Below, piece after piece: positions 1 through 6,415 of a DNA stretch of 17,502 bases. Below the pieces are notes generated by a model. The model made no database searches. It saw only the letters and a program-made list of their open reading frames with translations, and was not told the DNA's origin. Position 1 is the first letter of the stretch, and every line of letters starts with the position of its first letter. The DNA lies in the NCBI GenBank assembly GCA_937983085.1, contig CALJKZ010000031.1:1-17502 (forward strand). The letters run 5' to 3'. Position numbers and translations under genes: made by a program. This stretch comes from an uncultured Gemmatimonadales bacterium. GTDB lineage: Bacteria > Gemmatimonadota > Gemmatimonadetes > Longimicrobiales > Gaopeijiaceae.

Positions 1-567
1 TACTATCCGCTCCAACAGCGGTACCGGAGTCTGTCCACGGTCACGGTCATCCTCCGCAACTCGCCGCGATTCGACGCAGCAGAGGTGGTCCGGGAGGCCG
101 TCTCCGGGATCGATCCGGCTCTCCCTGTCCAGGACATATCGTCACTATCCGAGATCGTGAATGCGGAATTCTCGATTCCGCGTCTCACGACAGGCGTCAT
201 GGTCGGTGTCTCGGGCTTGGCCATGGTGATCGGTATCATCGGCCTTCTCGGCGTGGTGTCGGAAGGGGTGTCACGCCGTACCAAGGAGCTCGCACTCCGC
301 CGAGCGGTCGGTGCACGTCCGTCGAATCTGGTCGGCCTGCTGCTCCGGCCAGAGATCCTGCGGACGGGTGCAGCGTTCGCGGGTGGACTTGCGGTGGCCT
401 CGCCGGCCGCGGGTCTCGTGGAACCGCTCGTCTACCAAGCGCCACCCATCGATACGCTGACGTACGGCGCCACCGCCGTACTCGTGGTGCTCGTCTCCAT
501 CGGGTCGATCGTTCACCCCGTGGCCCGAGCAGCCCGAACCGACCCAATCCGGGCGTTGCGCGAGTAG
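1..567 (+). CDS. ABC transporter permease, FtsX/MacB (ADOP-type), C-terminal part
   Basis: The reading frame is open from base 1 and ends at TAG 565-567, so only the last 188 residues of a larger inner-membrane permease are present. The visible part starts in the periplasmic MacB core-like region (DAAEVVREAVSGIDPALPV), then has a hydrophobic helix (MVIGIIGLLGVVSEGVSRR), the cytoplasmic coupling segment RTKELALRRAVGARPSNL, two more helices and the ending RTDPIRALRE. The KE-ALR-A-GA segment and the DPI-ALR-E tail are hallmarks of FtsX-domain permeases, particularly the duplicated orphan permeases (ADOP) common in Acidobacteriota and Gemmatimonadota. These permeases work with a MacB-like ATPase in exporting or mechanotransmitting processes; the substrate cannot be told. 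The ATPase, if adjacent, lies outside the window. Confidence 0.9.
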   Translation, partial: YYPLQQRYRSLSTVTVILRNSPRFDAAEVVREAVSGIDPALPVQDISSLSEIVNAEFSIPRLTTGVMVGVSGLAMVIGIIGLLGVVSEGVSRRTKELALRRAVGARPSNLVGLLLRPEILRTGAAFAGGLAVASPAAGLVEPLVYQAPPIDTLTYGATAVLVVLVSIGSIVHPVARAARTDPIRALRE

Positions 568-757
568 GGTCGCCGCCGCATCTCCTTCGAGCCGGGCCGC
601 GCAGTACCTCTGTCCAGCCAGCCGACCCATTGGCAAGCCAATGCCCATTGCCACGCTGGCGGCGGCCGCGATCGGAGTCGGGCTCTCGCGTCAGCGGGAC
701 ACCTCTCCAGCTCGCTGCCGGATCGTAGAGCGCTTCTCGCCTCTGGCGCGCTCCGAC
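568..757. other. Convergent intergenic region, no gene seen
   Basis: This 190-base gap lies between the convergent FtsX and SDR genes. Apart from a small inverted repeat (CATTGG-CAAG-CCAATG, around 627-642) without a T-tract, I see nothing. Confidence 0.5.
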
Positions 758-1510
758 TTAGGCGGTGAGGCCACCGTCGACCACGACTCCCACCCCCGTA
801 ATGAACGAGGCCTCGTCGCTCGCGAGAAATCGAACGAGCGCTGCCACTTCGTGGGGTGAGCCGTGTCGCGCCAGCGGCATCTGAGCATGGATCGCCCGAG
901 CCGCTTCGGTGTCAGCCGGGTTCATGTCCGTATCGATGGGCCCGGGCAGCACCGCATTCACTCTTATCCCGCGACTCCCGAGATCGCGAGCCCAGCTGCG
1001 CACGAGCGCCAGGACGGCGGCCTTCGAGGCCGCATAGGCCCCGATGCCCGACACCCAGGAGCCCAACGCGGTGATGCTGGAGACGGCAATGATGCTCGCC
1101 CCCTCGGTCATCACCGCGGCACACGACTGGGCCGCCTCGACCACCCCGTCCGTGTTCGCGGCGAAGGTGCGGGAGTAGTCGGTGTAGTCCATCTCCTCCA
1201 GCCGGCCCGGAATGAACACCCCAGCGTTGGCGACGAGAACGTCGATGGCACCGAACTCTCTCATGACTCTGGCGACGGCGTTTCGCATTTCACCGGGTTG
1301 GCCGGAGTCGGCGCGTAGCGGGAGGACGTGGCCTCCTAACGACTTTGCCTCGTCACGAACCGACCGCGCCCCTTCATCGGATCGAAGGTACGTGAACGCG
1401 ACCCGCGCTCCCTCGTTAGAAAAACGCTTCACCACGGCCGCGCCGATGCCACGGCTACCTCCCGTGACCAGCACCACCTTGTCTGCGAACCCGGAGAAGC
1501 CGTCCGTCAC
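758..1510 (-). CDS. SDR-family NAD(P)-dependent oxidoreductase
   Basis: A 250-residue classical short-chain dehydrogenase/reductase, the usual length for the family. It shows the Rossmann glycine motif TGGSRGIG near residues 16-23, the NAG motif (VLVANAGVF, about residue 95), the catalytic serine in AVSSITALG, and the active-site GAYAASKAA (Y-x-x-x-K). It ends with the substrate-loop and GVVVDGG tail typical of 3-oxoacyl-ACP reductase-like (FabG-like) members. The actual substrate cannot be assigned. The start is GTG at 1510 with GGGAG nine bases upstream on the minus strand. It lies 36 bases downstream of the exported protein gene ending at 1547 and is probably in the same operon. Confidence 0.93.
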   Translation of the reverse strand: MTDGFSGFADKVVLVTGGSRGIGAAVVKRFSNEGARVAFTYLRSDEGARSVRDEAKSLGGHVLPLRADSGQPGEMRNAVARVMREFGAIDVLVANAGVFIPGRLEEMDYTDYSRTFAANTDGVVEAAQSCAAVMTEGASIIAVSSITALGSWVSGIGAYAASKAAVLALVRSWARDLGSRGIRVNAVLPGPIDTDMNPADTEAARAIHAQMPLARHGSPHEVAALVRFLASDEASFITGVGVVVDGGLTA

Positions 1511-1546
1511 GCCGCCACACTCCCGGCGCCCGCGCCGGCGTCGTCC

Positions 1547-2323
1547 CTAGCCCGGGGTGCCATCCGACCACCGCGGCGTGCGAATCACCGTGACCGCCCA
1601 GGGCGTACCCCCGCTCGAGACCATCGGAAGCGTCGGGTCGTTCCCCGGCACTCCATACCACGCGTCGGTGGCGAACGGGGTGAAGAACATCAGGTGGGGG
1701 AAGAGGCGTCCCGCCTGGGCCCCCAGGTGTTGACGAGGCGACAGCATGTAGGACATGGCGCCCGCGCCCGGTAGCCGAAGCCGTCCCTCTCGGATCGCGG
1801 TGTCGACCGCCGCATCGACCTCCGACGGAGCAGCACCCTTCATGAGCAGGCTTGTTTGGAGTTCATAGTACCCGAGGACGGTCGCAGCAGCCTGGTCATT
1901 GAAGCACTGTGGCGCCCGAACTTCCGGGTCGAAGTCCGCGGCCCGCCAATGCCGGCGGCCATCACGAAAGGCTTCGGGCGCGGTCCAAGCCCGCCCGGTG
2001 AAGCACGTCCAGCCGTTCTCCCCCGAGACCACCTCCTCGTACTCGCCCGAGAGCCGCATGACGAGAAGGGTCGCGCCGTCGCCAACGGATGGAGGGCCCG
2101 CGCTACGACTGAGAGCGATCTCATCTCCGGCATCCATGAGGTAGGCGTCCGGATTCTGGACACCCATATCCTGGGCCGCGCTCGCGGTGGGTGCGGCGAT
2201 GCCCAGGCCCACCGCCACGACCAACAGCCGGCGAGAGACGTGCTGACGCGCACTCCCAGGCGCCTTCCCCTTCAACGCCAGCGCGCCGCCCAGCAACCGT
2301 TGCACTCGATCATCGCCCACCAT
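1547..2323 (-). CDS. Exported protein of unknown function
   Basis: I do not recognise the family. The chosen start, ATG at 2323, has GGGAGG six bases upstream and gives 258 residues; the frame is open further upstream but without a ribosome binding site. After about 30 residues there is a hydrophobic stretch (RLLVVAVGLGIAAPTASAAQ) that looks like a Sec signal peptide with an Ala-x-Ala cleavage site. The long polar stretch before it is unusual. The mature part contains MDAGDEIALSRSAGPP, two cysteines (WTCFTG and PQCFND) that could form a disulphide, and a region rich in Pro, Met and Phe (FPHLMFFTPFATDAWYG). It is followed by the SDR gene and is divergent from the ATP-grasp gene. Confidence 0.75.
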   Translation of the reverse strand: MVGDDRVQRLLGGALALKGKAPGSARQHVSRRLLVVAVGLGIAAPTASAAQDMGVQNPDAYLMDAGDEIALSRSAGPPSVGDGATLLVMRLSGEYEEVVSGENGWTCFTGRAWTAPEAFRDGRRHWRAADFDPEVRAPQCFNDQAAATVLGYYELQTSLLMKGAAPSEVDAAVDTAIREGRLRLPGAGAMSYMLSPRQHLGAQAGRLFPHLMFFTPFATDAWYGVPGNDPTLPMVSSGGTPWAVTVIRTPRWSDGTPG

Positions 2324-2347
2324 AGCAGCCTCCCGACCCACCGGGTC

Positions 2348-2354
2348 AGATACG
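2348..2354 (-). promoter_or_regulatory. Extra CGTATCT copy close to the 2323 gene
   Basis: This copy of the recurrent heptamer lies only 25 bases before the ATG at 2323. It is nearer to the start than any other copy, so it could give a very short leader or be a chance match. Confidence 0.2.
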
Positions 2355-2398
2355 CGGTCCACGTGACACCGGCCCATGTACGGAGCAAACCTCGGCCG

Positions 2399-2405
2399 GG
2401 ATACG
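2399..2405 (-). promoter_or_regulatory. CGTATCC -10-like element for the 2323 gene
   Basis: The minus strand reads ACGTATCCC, 76 bases before the ATG at 2323. It is one member of the intergenic heptamer family described in the findings. It stands back to back with the plus-strand copy at 2421-2427. No convincing -35 box is visible. Confidence 0.45.
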
Positions 2406-2420
2406 TCCGCGACGGCTGTC

Positions 2421-2427
2421 CGTATCT
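2421..2427 (+). promoter_or_regulatory. CGTATCT -10-like element for the ATP-grasp gene
   Basis: The plus strand reads TCCGTATCTCGG, 74 bases before the ATG at 2501. It is oriented outwards from its minus-strand partner at 2399-2405, so the two would form a compact divergent promoter pair. Confidence 0.45.
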
Positions 2428-2500
2428 CGGGTGCGGCGCACCGCGTACGAGAGGGCGCCCCGAGATCGGACGACCGCCGGAACAACCACAGGAGAAGCGC

Positions 2501-3388
2501 ATGCCAGCTTGGCTGATGCGGTCCGGGCCGACCGTGGCTCTAGCTACCCATGCGGGGCTCCCTGATCTCGACCCCGACGACCTGGAGCTGGTCGCCGCTC
2601 TTCGCGCCCGCGGGGTCCAAGCACGACCGCGCGTTTGGAGTAGGGATCGAGATTGGGCCGACTTCGACGCCGTGGTGTTGCGATCCTGTTGGGACTACGA
2701 CCGCTCCCCCGAAGCCTTCCGAGGATGGCTCGATCGACTTCACCGGTCGGGCGTGACCGTATGGAACGAGCCGGGACTGGTCGCGCGCTACCTCGACAAG
2801 CGATACCTACTGGACTTGCCTTCGAAGGGCATCTCCATCCCGACGACTGCCCTTCTGGAGCGCGGAGGGCGCTTCGACCTCGGCGGGTGGATGGACTCGG
2901 TTGGTTGTGGTTCCGCCGTGGTCAAGCCGACGGTGTCGATGCTGTCACGCTCAACGCACCTCGTGAGTCGGGAGAACGTCACCGAGCTCCTTCCGCTTCT
3001 ACACGCACTGCAAGGCCAGAGTGAGCTGCTGGCCCAGGCGTTCCATGTGCCCCTACTCACCTACGGTGAGACGTCATTCGTATTCTTCGACGGAAGGTTC
3101 AGTCATGCTGTCCGGAAGCAGCCCGCAAGGGGCGACTTCAGGGTTCAAGCGGAGTTCGGGGGATCACGCGCCCCGGTACAACCCTCCGACGACGACCTGG
3201 CCTGGGCGAGGAGAGTGATCGGTGCCGGCGAACTCGATACGACGCTGTACGCGAGGGTCGACGCCGTGCTGAGCCCGACGGGCCGCACGGTCATGGAGAT
3301 CGAGGCCGTGGATCCTTCATGCTACCTGATCGAGGGAGGCGACGCACCGCAACGCTTCGCCGCCGTCATCGCCGCGCGGCTGCGCTGA
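2501..3388 (+). CDS. Stand-alone ATP-grasp domain protein (DcsG/RimK-like ligase)
   Basis: A 295-residue cytoplasmic protein. The start is ATG 2501 with AGGAG six bases upstream; the frame is open far upstream but that part is antisense to the divergent gene. The order of motifs matches stand-alone ATP-grasp ligases of the DcsG/prokaryotic glutathione-synthetase-like group. An N-terminal subdomain (LATHAGLPDLDPDDLELVAA, then VVLRSCWDY) precedes a domain with the nucleotide-binding lysine (SAVVKPTVSM). The ATP-grasp core follows: YGETSFVFFDGRFSHAVRK, GDFRVQAEFGG and the metal-binding MEIEAVDPSCYL. Such enzymes couple a carboxylate to an amine or similar nucleophile through an acyl-phosphate. 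The usual E-L-x-x-P-S tail appears as E-A-V-D-P-S. No peptide precursor or other biosynthetic gene is adjacent, so the substrate is unknown. Confidence 0.88.
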   Translation: MPAWLMRSGPTVALATHAGLPDLDPDDLELVAALRARGVQARPRVWSRDRDWADFDAVVLRSCWDYDRSPEAFRGWLDRLHRSGVTVWNEPGLVARYLDKRYLLDLPSKGISIPTTALLERGGRFDLGGWMDSVGCGSAVVKPTVSMLSRSTHLVSRENVTELLPLLHALQGQSELLAQAFHVPLLTYGETSFVFFDGRFSHAVRKQPARGDFRVQAEFGGSRAPVQPSDDDLAWARRVIGAGELDTTLYARVDAVLSPTGRTVMEIEAVDPSCYLIEGGDAPQRFAAVIAARLR

Positions 3389-3397
3389 GGAGTTGAA
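3382..3397 (+). repeat. Short direct repeat, copy 1
   Basis: GCGCTGAGGAGTTGAA spans the stop codon of the ATP-grasp gene. It matches 15 of 16 bases with 3971-3986, on the far side of the DoxX-like gene. Confidence 0.6.
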
Positions 3398-3434
3398 GGC
3401 CATCTGAACGGGCGCCCTCCATGGGATTCGGCGA

Positions 3435-3441
3435 CGTATCT
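3435..3441 (+). promoter_or_regulatory. CGTATCT -10-like element for the DoxX-like gene
   Basis: The plus strand reads GACGTATCTCTCC, 79 bases before the ATG at 3520. Its presence suggests the DoxX-like gene has its own promoter rather than being only read through from the ATP-grasp gene. Confidence 0.4.
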
Positions 3442-3519
3442 CTCCCCGCCCAGCATCCGTACCTACGCAGAATGAAGCCTCCGTACGGGGCAACGAATCC
3501 CACTGACAGGCAGGTGATC

Positions 3520-3954
3520 ATGGCCCTTCAGTTTCGGTCGTCAGCGAACGGGCGATCCTCGGAGACGGTGTGGCTGGACCGCGCGGCGCGGTTCTTCTTC
3601 GGAGTACCTCTCGTGGTGAGTGGCGTCATGCACTTCGTCGGGGCCGAAACGCTCGATCCTCTCGTGCCGATTCCCCCCGCGCGCTTTTGGGTCTACGTGA
3701 CCGGAGTCGCGCTCTTCGGCGCGGGGGTTGCAATCGTGGCGGGGCGGCGCGTCGTCCTGGCCGCGGCAACCGCGGGCGTCTTGATGCTCCTCTTCGCGTA
3801 CACGGTGCATCTGCCGATGCTTATCACCGGACATCCCGAGGCGCTGGGCGGTTTTCGCAACGACCAAATGGCATTCGGCGGCGCCCTGGCCATCCTTCTG
3901 ATCCACCGGAAGGCCCGCCAAGACATCGCCCCGAGCGCGCAGGAGAGTCCGTGA
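3520..3954 (+). CDS. Small four-helix membrane protein, DoxX-like
   Basis: A 144-residue integral membrane protein. After a polar N-terminus there are four hydrophobic helices: about residues 24-39 (FFFGVPLVVSGVMHFV), 55-71 (FWVYVTGVALFGAGVAI), 74-98 (VVLAAATAGVLMLLFAYTVHLPML) and a final one around MAFGGALAILLI. The layout and the phrase VPIPPARFWVYVTGVALFGAG resemble DoxX-type proteins, a loosely defined family with roles in redox or respiratory modules in some bacteria. The start at 3520 was chosen because AGGTG precedes it and the helices follow closely; an in-frame ATG at 3472 has no ribosome binding site. Function is unknown. It is flanked by short direct repeats. Confidence 0.8.
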   Translation: MALQFRSSANGRSSETVWLDRAARFFFGVPLVVSGVMHFVGAETLDPLVPIPPARFWVYVTGVALFGAGVAIVAGRRVVLAAATAGVLMLLFAYTVHLPMLITGHPEALGGFRNDQMAFGGALAILLIHRKARQDIAPSAQESP

Positions 3955-3970
3955 GCGACGGCTCGGGGCC

Positions 3971-3986
3971 GCGCTGAGGAGTCGAA
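3971..3986 (+). repeat. Short direct repeat, copy 2
   Basis: GCGCTGAGGAGTCGAA lies 17 bases after the DoxX-like stop codon and differs from 3382-3397 by one base. Confidence 0.6.
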
Positions 3987-4019
3987 CCCTTCCGCTGACA
4001 CCCCACCTCCCAGAGCCGG

Positions 4020-4026
4020 CGTATCC
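4020..4026 (+). promoter_or_regulatory. CGTATCC -10-like element for the DinB-like gene
   Basis: The plus strand reads CGGCGTATCCAACTC, 98 bases before the ATG at 4124, in the 169-base gap between the DoxX-like and DinB-like genes. Confidence 0.45.
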
Positions 4027-4123
4027 AACTCGGCCCGGCGCGCGTACACCCATCAGGCGCGGACCTTCAGAACGCTCCGGGCCGTTCGCGACGGACGATG
4101 TGACTCTCGGTGAGGAGGTCGAA

Positions 4124-4684
4124 ATGAATCGATGGGTATGGAGTGGGATCGCGCTGGGCGCACTCTTGGCTGCGCCCTCGGCGGGGCAGGCGCAGGACGC
4201 CGCCCTCAAGGAGTTTCAGGTTGGAGATGCGGGGCAGATGGCCGAGAAGTTCATTGGCCTGGCGAACGCCTTCGATGGCACGGATTACGACTGGCGCCCG
4301 ATGGAGGGCGTCCGTTCGGTCCGGGGCGTCCTCGGCCTCATGATCGCCGAGGCGTACCTCTTCCCACGGATGTGGGGTGTGTCCCCGCCTGAGGGTGTGG
4401 AGACGAACTTCAACGCTCTGGTCGAGGAGGCGAGTGGATTCGAGAAGGCACGGATGGTCGCAGAGCTCGAGGAGGCGTTCGAGTACTTCCAGGGCGTGCT
4501 GAGTGGCATGAATGCCGAAGTTCGGTCGGCGGAGGGTCGTACGTTCGGGCGATCGATGCCCAACCACGTCGGGATCACCATGGCGATGTCGGACATGCAC
4601 GAGCACCTGGGCCAACTCATTGCATACGCCCGTGCGAACGAGGTGGTGCCCCCGTGGAGTCGGGGCGGCACGATGGGAAACTGA
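4124..4684 (+). CDS. Exported DinB-superfamily protein
   Basis: A 186-residue protein starting at ATG 4124, with GAGGAGG five bases upstream. Residues 1-24 form a Sec signal peptide (WVWSGIALGALLAAPSAGQAQD), so the mature protein is periplasmic or secreted. The rest is a DinB-like four-helix bundle. It has YDWRPMEGVRSVRGVLGLMIAEA for helices 1-2, an acidic helix (EKARMVAELEEAFEYFQGVL) and the diagnostic C-terminal MHEHLGQLIAYARANEVVPPWS. DinB/YfiT proteins usually bind a metal with three histidines. Here the C-terminal pair (H-E-H) is present, but no histidine is seen in helix 2, where LGLMIAEAYL sits. The family covers thiol transferases and many uncharacterised members; no reaction can be assigned. 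It heads a probable two-gene unit with the gene at 4695. Confidence 0.87.
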   Translation: MNRWVWSGIALGALLAAPSAGQAQDAALKEFQVGDAGQMAEKFIGLANAFDGTDYDWRPMEGVRSVRGVLGLMIAEAYLFPRMWGVSPPEGVETNFNALVEEASGFEKARMVAELEEAFEYFQGVLSGMNAEVRSAEGRTFGRSMPNHVGITMAMSDMHEHLGQLIAYARANEVVPPWSRGGTMGN

Positions 4685-4694
4685 CGGTCGGTCG

Positions 4695-5195
4695 GTGAGC
4701 GTCGAGACCCGGAGCCGCTCGAGGATCGTTCTGGCAGTGGTCGCCTCCGTCGGGCTGCTCAGTTGGACCCAGCCCGCGAGGGCACAGGTCGATGTTGCGT
4801 GTGAGATCGACGCTCGCGAGCGCGAGCATCTGCTATCGCTCGGATATCGCGACTTCGACCAGACTCCCGCCGAGGGGTGGCGAGCTCTGGTGAACGCCGA
4901 CTTTGCCTGCGCGCCCGAGGTCGCGGGCCTGATCGATGAGTACGCCTCGACCAATGGTGGGGACCTCACGGACTACAACGTCCAGATCTTGTCCTGGCAC
5001 GCCGGCCAATTGTACGGATTCGCAGGGCAAACCGATCGAGCGCGCGAGCGCTTCAAGGCCTCGCTCGACCCGACAGAGGCGGCAGACGCGCCCCCCTGGA
5101 ACGCCTACGTGCGGGCCAGCCTGGCTTTCCTCGATGACGATCTCGCTGAACTTCAGCGCCAGAGAGCGCTCATCGCCGGACCGAGAGCCAGATGA
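4695..5195 (+). CDS. Exported TPR-like protein, probably truncated by a frameshift
   Basis: The start is uncertain. GTG at 4695 lies 10 bases after the DinB-like stop and gives a clear Sec signal peptide (IVLAVVASVGLLSWTQPARAQ); no good ribosome binding site is seen, so coupling to the upstream gene is likely. The mature part is helical and TPR-like (NVQILSWHAGQLYGFAGQTDRARERF, then WNAYVRASLAFLDDDLAELQRQRALI). It ends abruptly with GPRAR and a stop at 5193-5195. The -1 frame immediately continues with a sensible segment (NLDVVDRLIAGFGRPYAKAY, 5192-5266), which from memory resembles the conserved end of proteins of this type. Function is unknown. Confidence 0.7.
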   Translation: MSVETRSRSRIVLAVVASVGLLSWTQPARAQVDVACEIDAREREHLLSLGYRDFDQTPAEGWRALVNADFACAPEVAGLIDEYASTNGGDLTDYNVQILSWHAGQLYGFAGQTDRARERFKASLDPTEAADAPPWNAYVRASLAFLDDDLAELQRQRALIAGPRAR

Positions 5196-5266
5196 ACTTG
5201 GACGTGGTCGATCGCCTCATCGCAGGCTTCGGGCGGCCCTACGCGAAAGCGTATATGGGTCGGTAG
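5192..5266 (+). pseudogene. Displaced C-terminal end of the 4695 gene (frameshifted)
   Basis: This 24-codon stretch in the -1 frame begins exactly where the upstream frame stops. It reads NLDVVDRLIAGFGRPYAKAY and ends at TAG 5264-5266. Joined to the upstream frame it would give a protein of about 190 residues. A one-base deletion (or sequencing error) between about 5165 and 5192 would explain it. No slippery heptamer is apparent, so programmed frameshifting is unlikely. Confidence 0.45.
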
Positions 5267-5354
5267 TCCCGTTCAGCGACCTGGGCCTCCGGGGGCGTGG
5301 CCAGCCGACGATTCGTCGCCGACTGCCGCTGCGCCCCCAAGGGGCACAGCCTCC

Positions 5355-6290
5355 TCAGACGTCCAGAGCGACGACGTCGGCCCCCTGGAGCAGGTAGGGG
5401 ATGTGCGAGTAGTCGCGAATCGCGTCGATACGGCCGTCCTGGATCTCCACCCGAGCCGCCGACCTTACCTCCCAGACACCGGACGAATCCTGGCCCCATC
5501 GAAGAATCGCCGGCACTCCATCGACCAAGCCCAACCCCATTCGCCACGGGATGCCGCGATCGACCAGGGCTTCGTAGTTGGAGAAGTATGGCGCCGCAGC
5601 CAGCGCACCTTCGAAGCGTTCGAGCACTTCAAGGTGTGCGTCTGCCCGGGCGAGCTCGAGGACTCCATCCCAGTCACGTCGATTGAAGCGATCGACGTAG
5701 AGCCGGAGGATGGTCGCTTCGTCTTCGGAGAGACTTTGAGGCTGGACCGCCGGCTGCTCACGGAGATCATCGAGCTTCCGGCGTCCTCGATGCAACGCCG
5801 CCTTCACGCCCTGGGTCGTAGATCCGATCACTTCGGCCACCTCATGGAGCTGATAGTCGAAGACATCCTTCAGTATCACCGCAGCACGTTCCTTCGGTGG
5901 TAGCGCAGACATCAGCCTGCGTAGCCCCCGGTCTACGTCGGCCGTCGACAGCGCACGGCCCTCTGGACTCGGCGAGATCCCGTCCACCACGTCGGTGGTC
6001 TCGCGCCGGCGCTTGACGCGCCGAATCGCATCGAGGCACTGGCGCTGTGCGATGCGAAAGAGCCAGGGCTCGAGCGGACGGCTCCGATCGAAGATCGGGA
6101 GCTTGAACCACGCCTTGGCCAGGACGTCCTGAACGACATCCTCCGCATCCAGGGCGGACCCCAACATCTGCGCGCAGTACGCGTGGAGCCTCGGCCGAAG
6201 CTGTTCGATCTCAGTGAGGAAACGATCCCTCAGCTGATCCATTTCGGTTTGCTCAGAATCCCGCACCGCCAACGCTCCGTCGGTCGCCAT
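5355..6290 (-). CDS. ECF sigma factor with C-terminal SnoaL-like domain
   Basis: A 311-residue RNA polymerase sigma factor of the extracytoplasmic-function type. The start is ATG 6290 with AAGGTGA six bases upstream; upstream in-frame ATGs lack a ribosome binding site. Region 2 (about residues 32-95) contains LHAYCAQMLGSALDAEDVVQDV and WLFRIAQRQCLDAIRR. Region 4 (about 129-173) contains LPPKERAAVILKDVFDYQLHEVAEVIG and the recognition helix TTQGVKAALHRGRRKL. From about residue 187 follows a SnoaL/NTF2-like domain (ILRLYVDRFNRRDWDGVLEL, then GRIDAIRDYSHIPYLL). ECF groups with such an extension (for example ECF41 and ECF56) are often controlled by the extension instead of a classic anti-sigma factor. 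No anti-sigma gene is adjacent. It is separated from the upstream operon by 125 bases with its own promoter-like element. Confidence 0.93.
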   Translation of the reverse strand: MATDGALAVRDSEQTEMDQLRDRFLTEIEQLRPRLHAYCAQMLGSALDAEDVVQDVLAKAWFKLPIFDRSRPLEPWLFRIAQRQCLDAIRRVKRRRETTDVVDGISPSPEGRALSTADVDRGLRRLMSALPPKERAAVILKDVFDYQLHEVAEVIGSTTQGVKAALHRGRRKLDDLREQPAVQPQSLSEDEATILRLYVDRFNRRDWDGVLELARADAHLEVLERFEGALAAAPYFSNYEALVDRGIPWRMGLGLVDGVPAILRWGQDSSGVWEVRSAARVEIQDGRIDAIRDYSHIPYLLQGADVVALDV

Positions 6291-6395
6291 GGGCTCACCT
6301 TCCCGTGGTGGGTGTTCCTCATCTGCGTCGTCCATCCGACGCCCGGACCGACCATCGACCGGTCCTCTCATCGAGTACGACGATGCCGTTGATGA

Positions 6396-6402
6396 GGATA
6401 CG
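6396..6402 (-). promoter_or_regulatory. CGTATCC -10-like element for the ECF sigma gene
   Basis: The minus strand reads CCGTGACGTATCCTC, 106 bases before the ATG at 6290, just beyond the stop of the barrel gene at 6416. The preceding CCGTGA resembles the CCGTCA before the MMPL copy at 10924-10930. Confidence 0.45.
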
Positions 6403-6415
6403 TCACGGTAGCCCA

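Noticed and set aside
1856..2500. Upstream extension of the ATP-grasp reading frame (510 codons in all)
   Set aside because: It is antisense to the exported-protein gene, while ATG 2501 has a proper ribosome binding site and starts the recognisable domain.
5288..5337. GGGGGCG...CGCCCCC inverted repeat between convergent genes, considered as a terminator
   Set aside because: The arms are only seven bases, the spacer is long and there is no T-tract on either strand.
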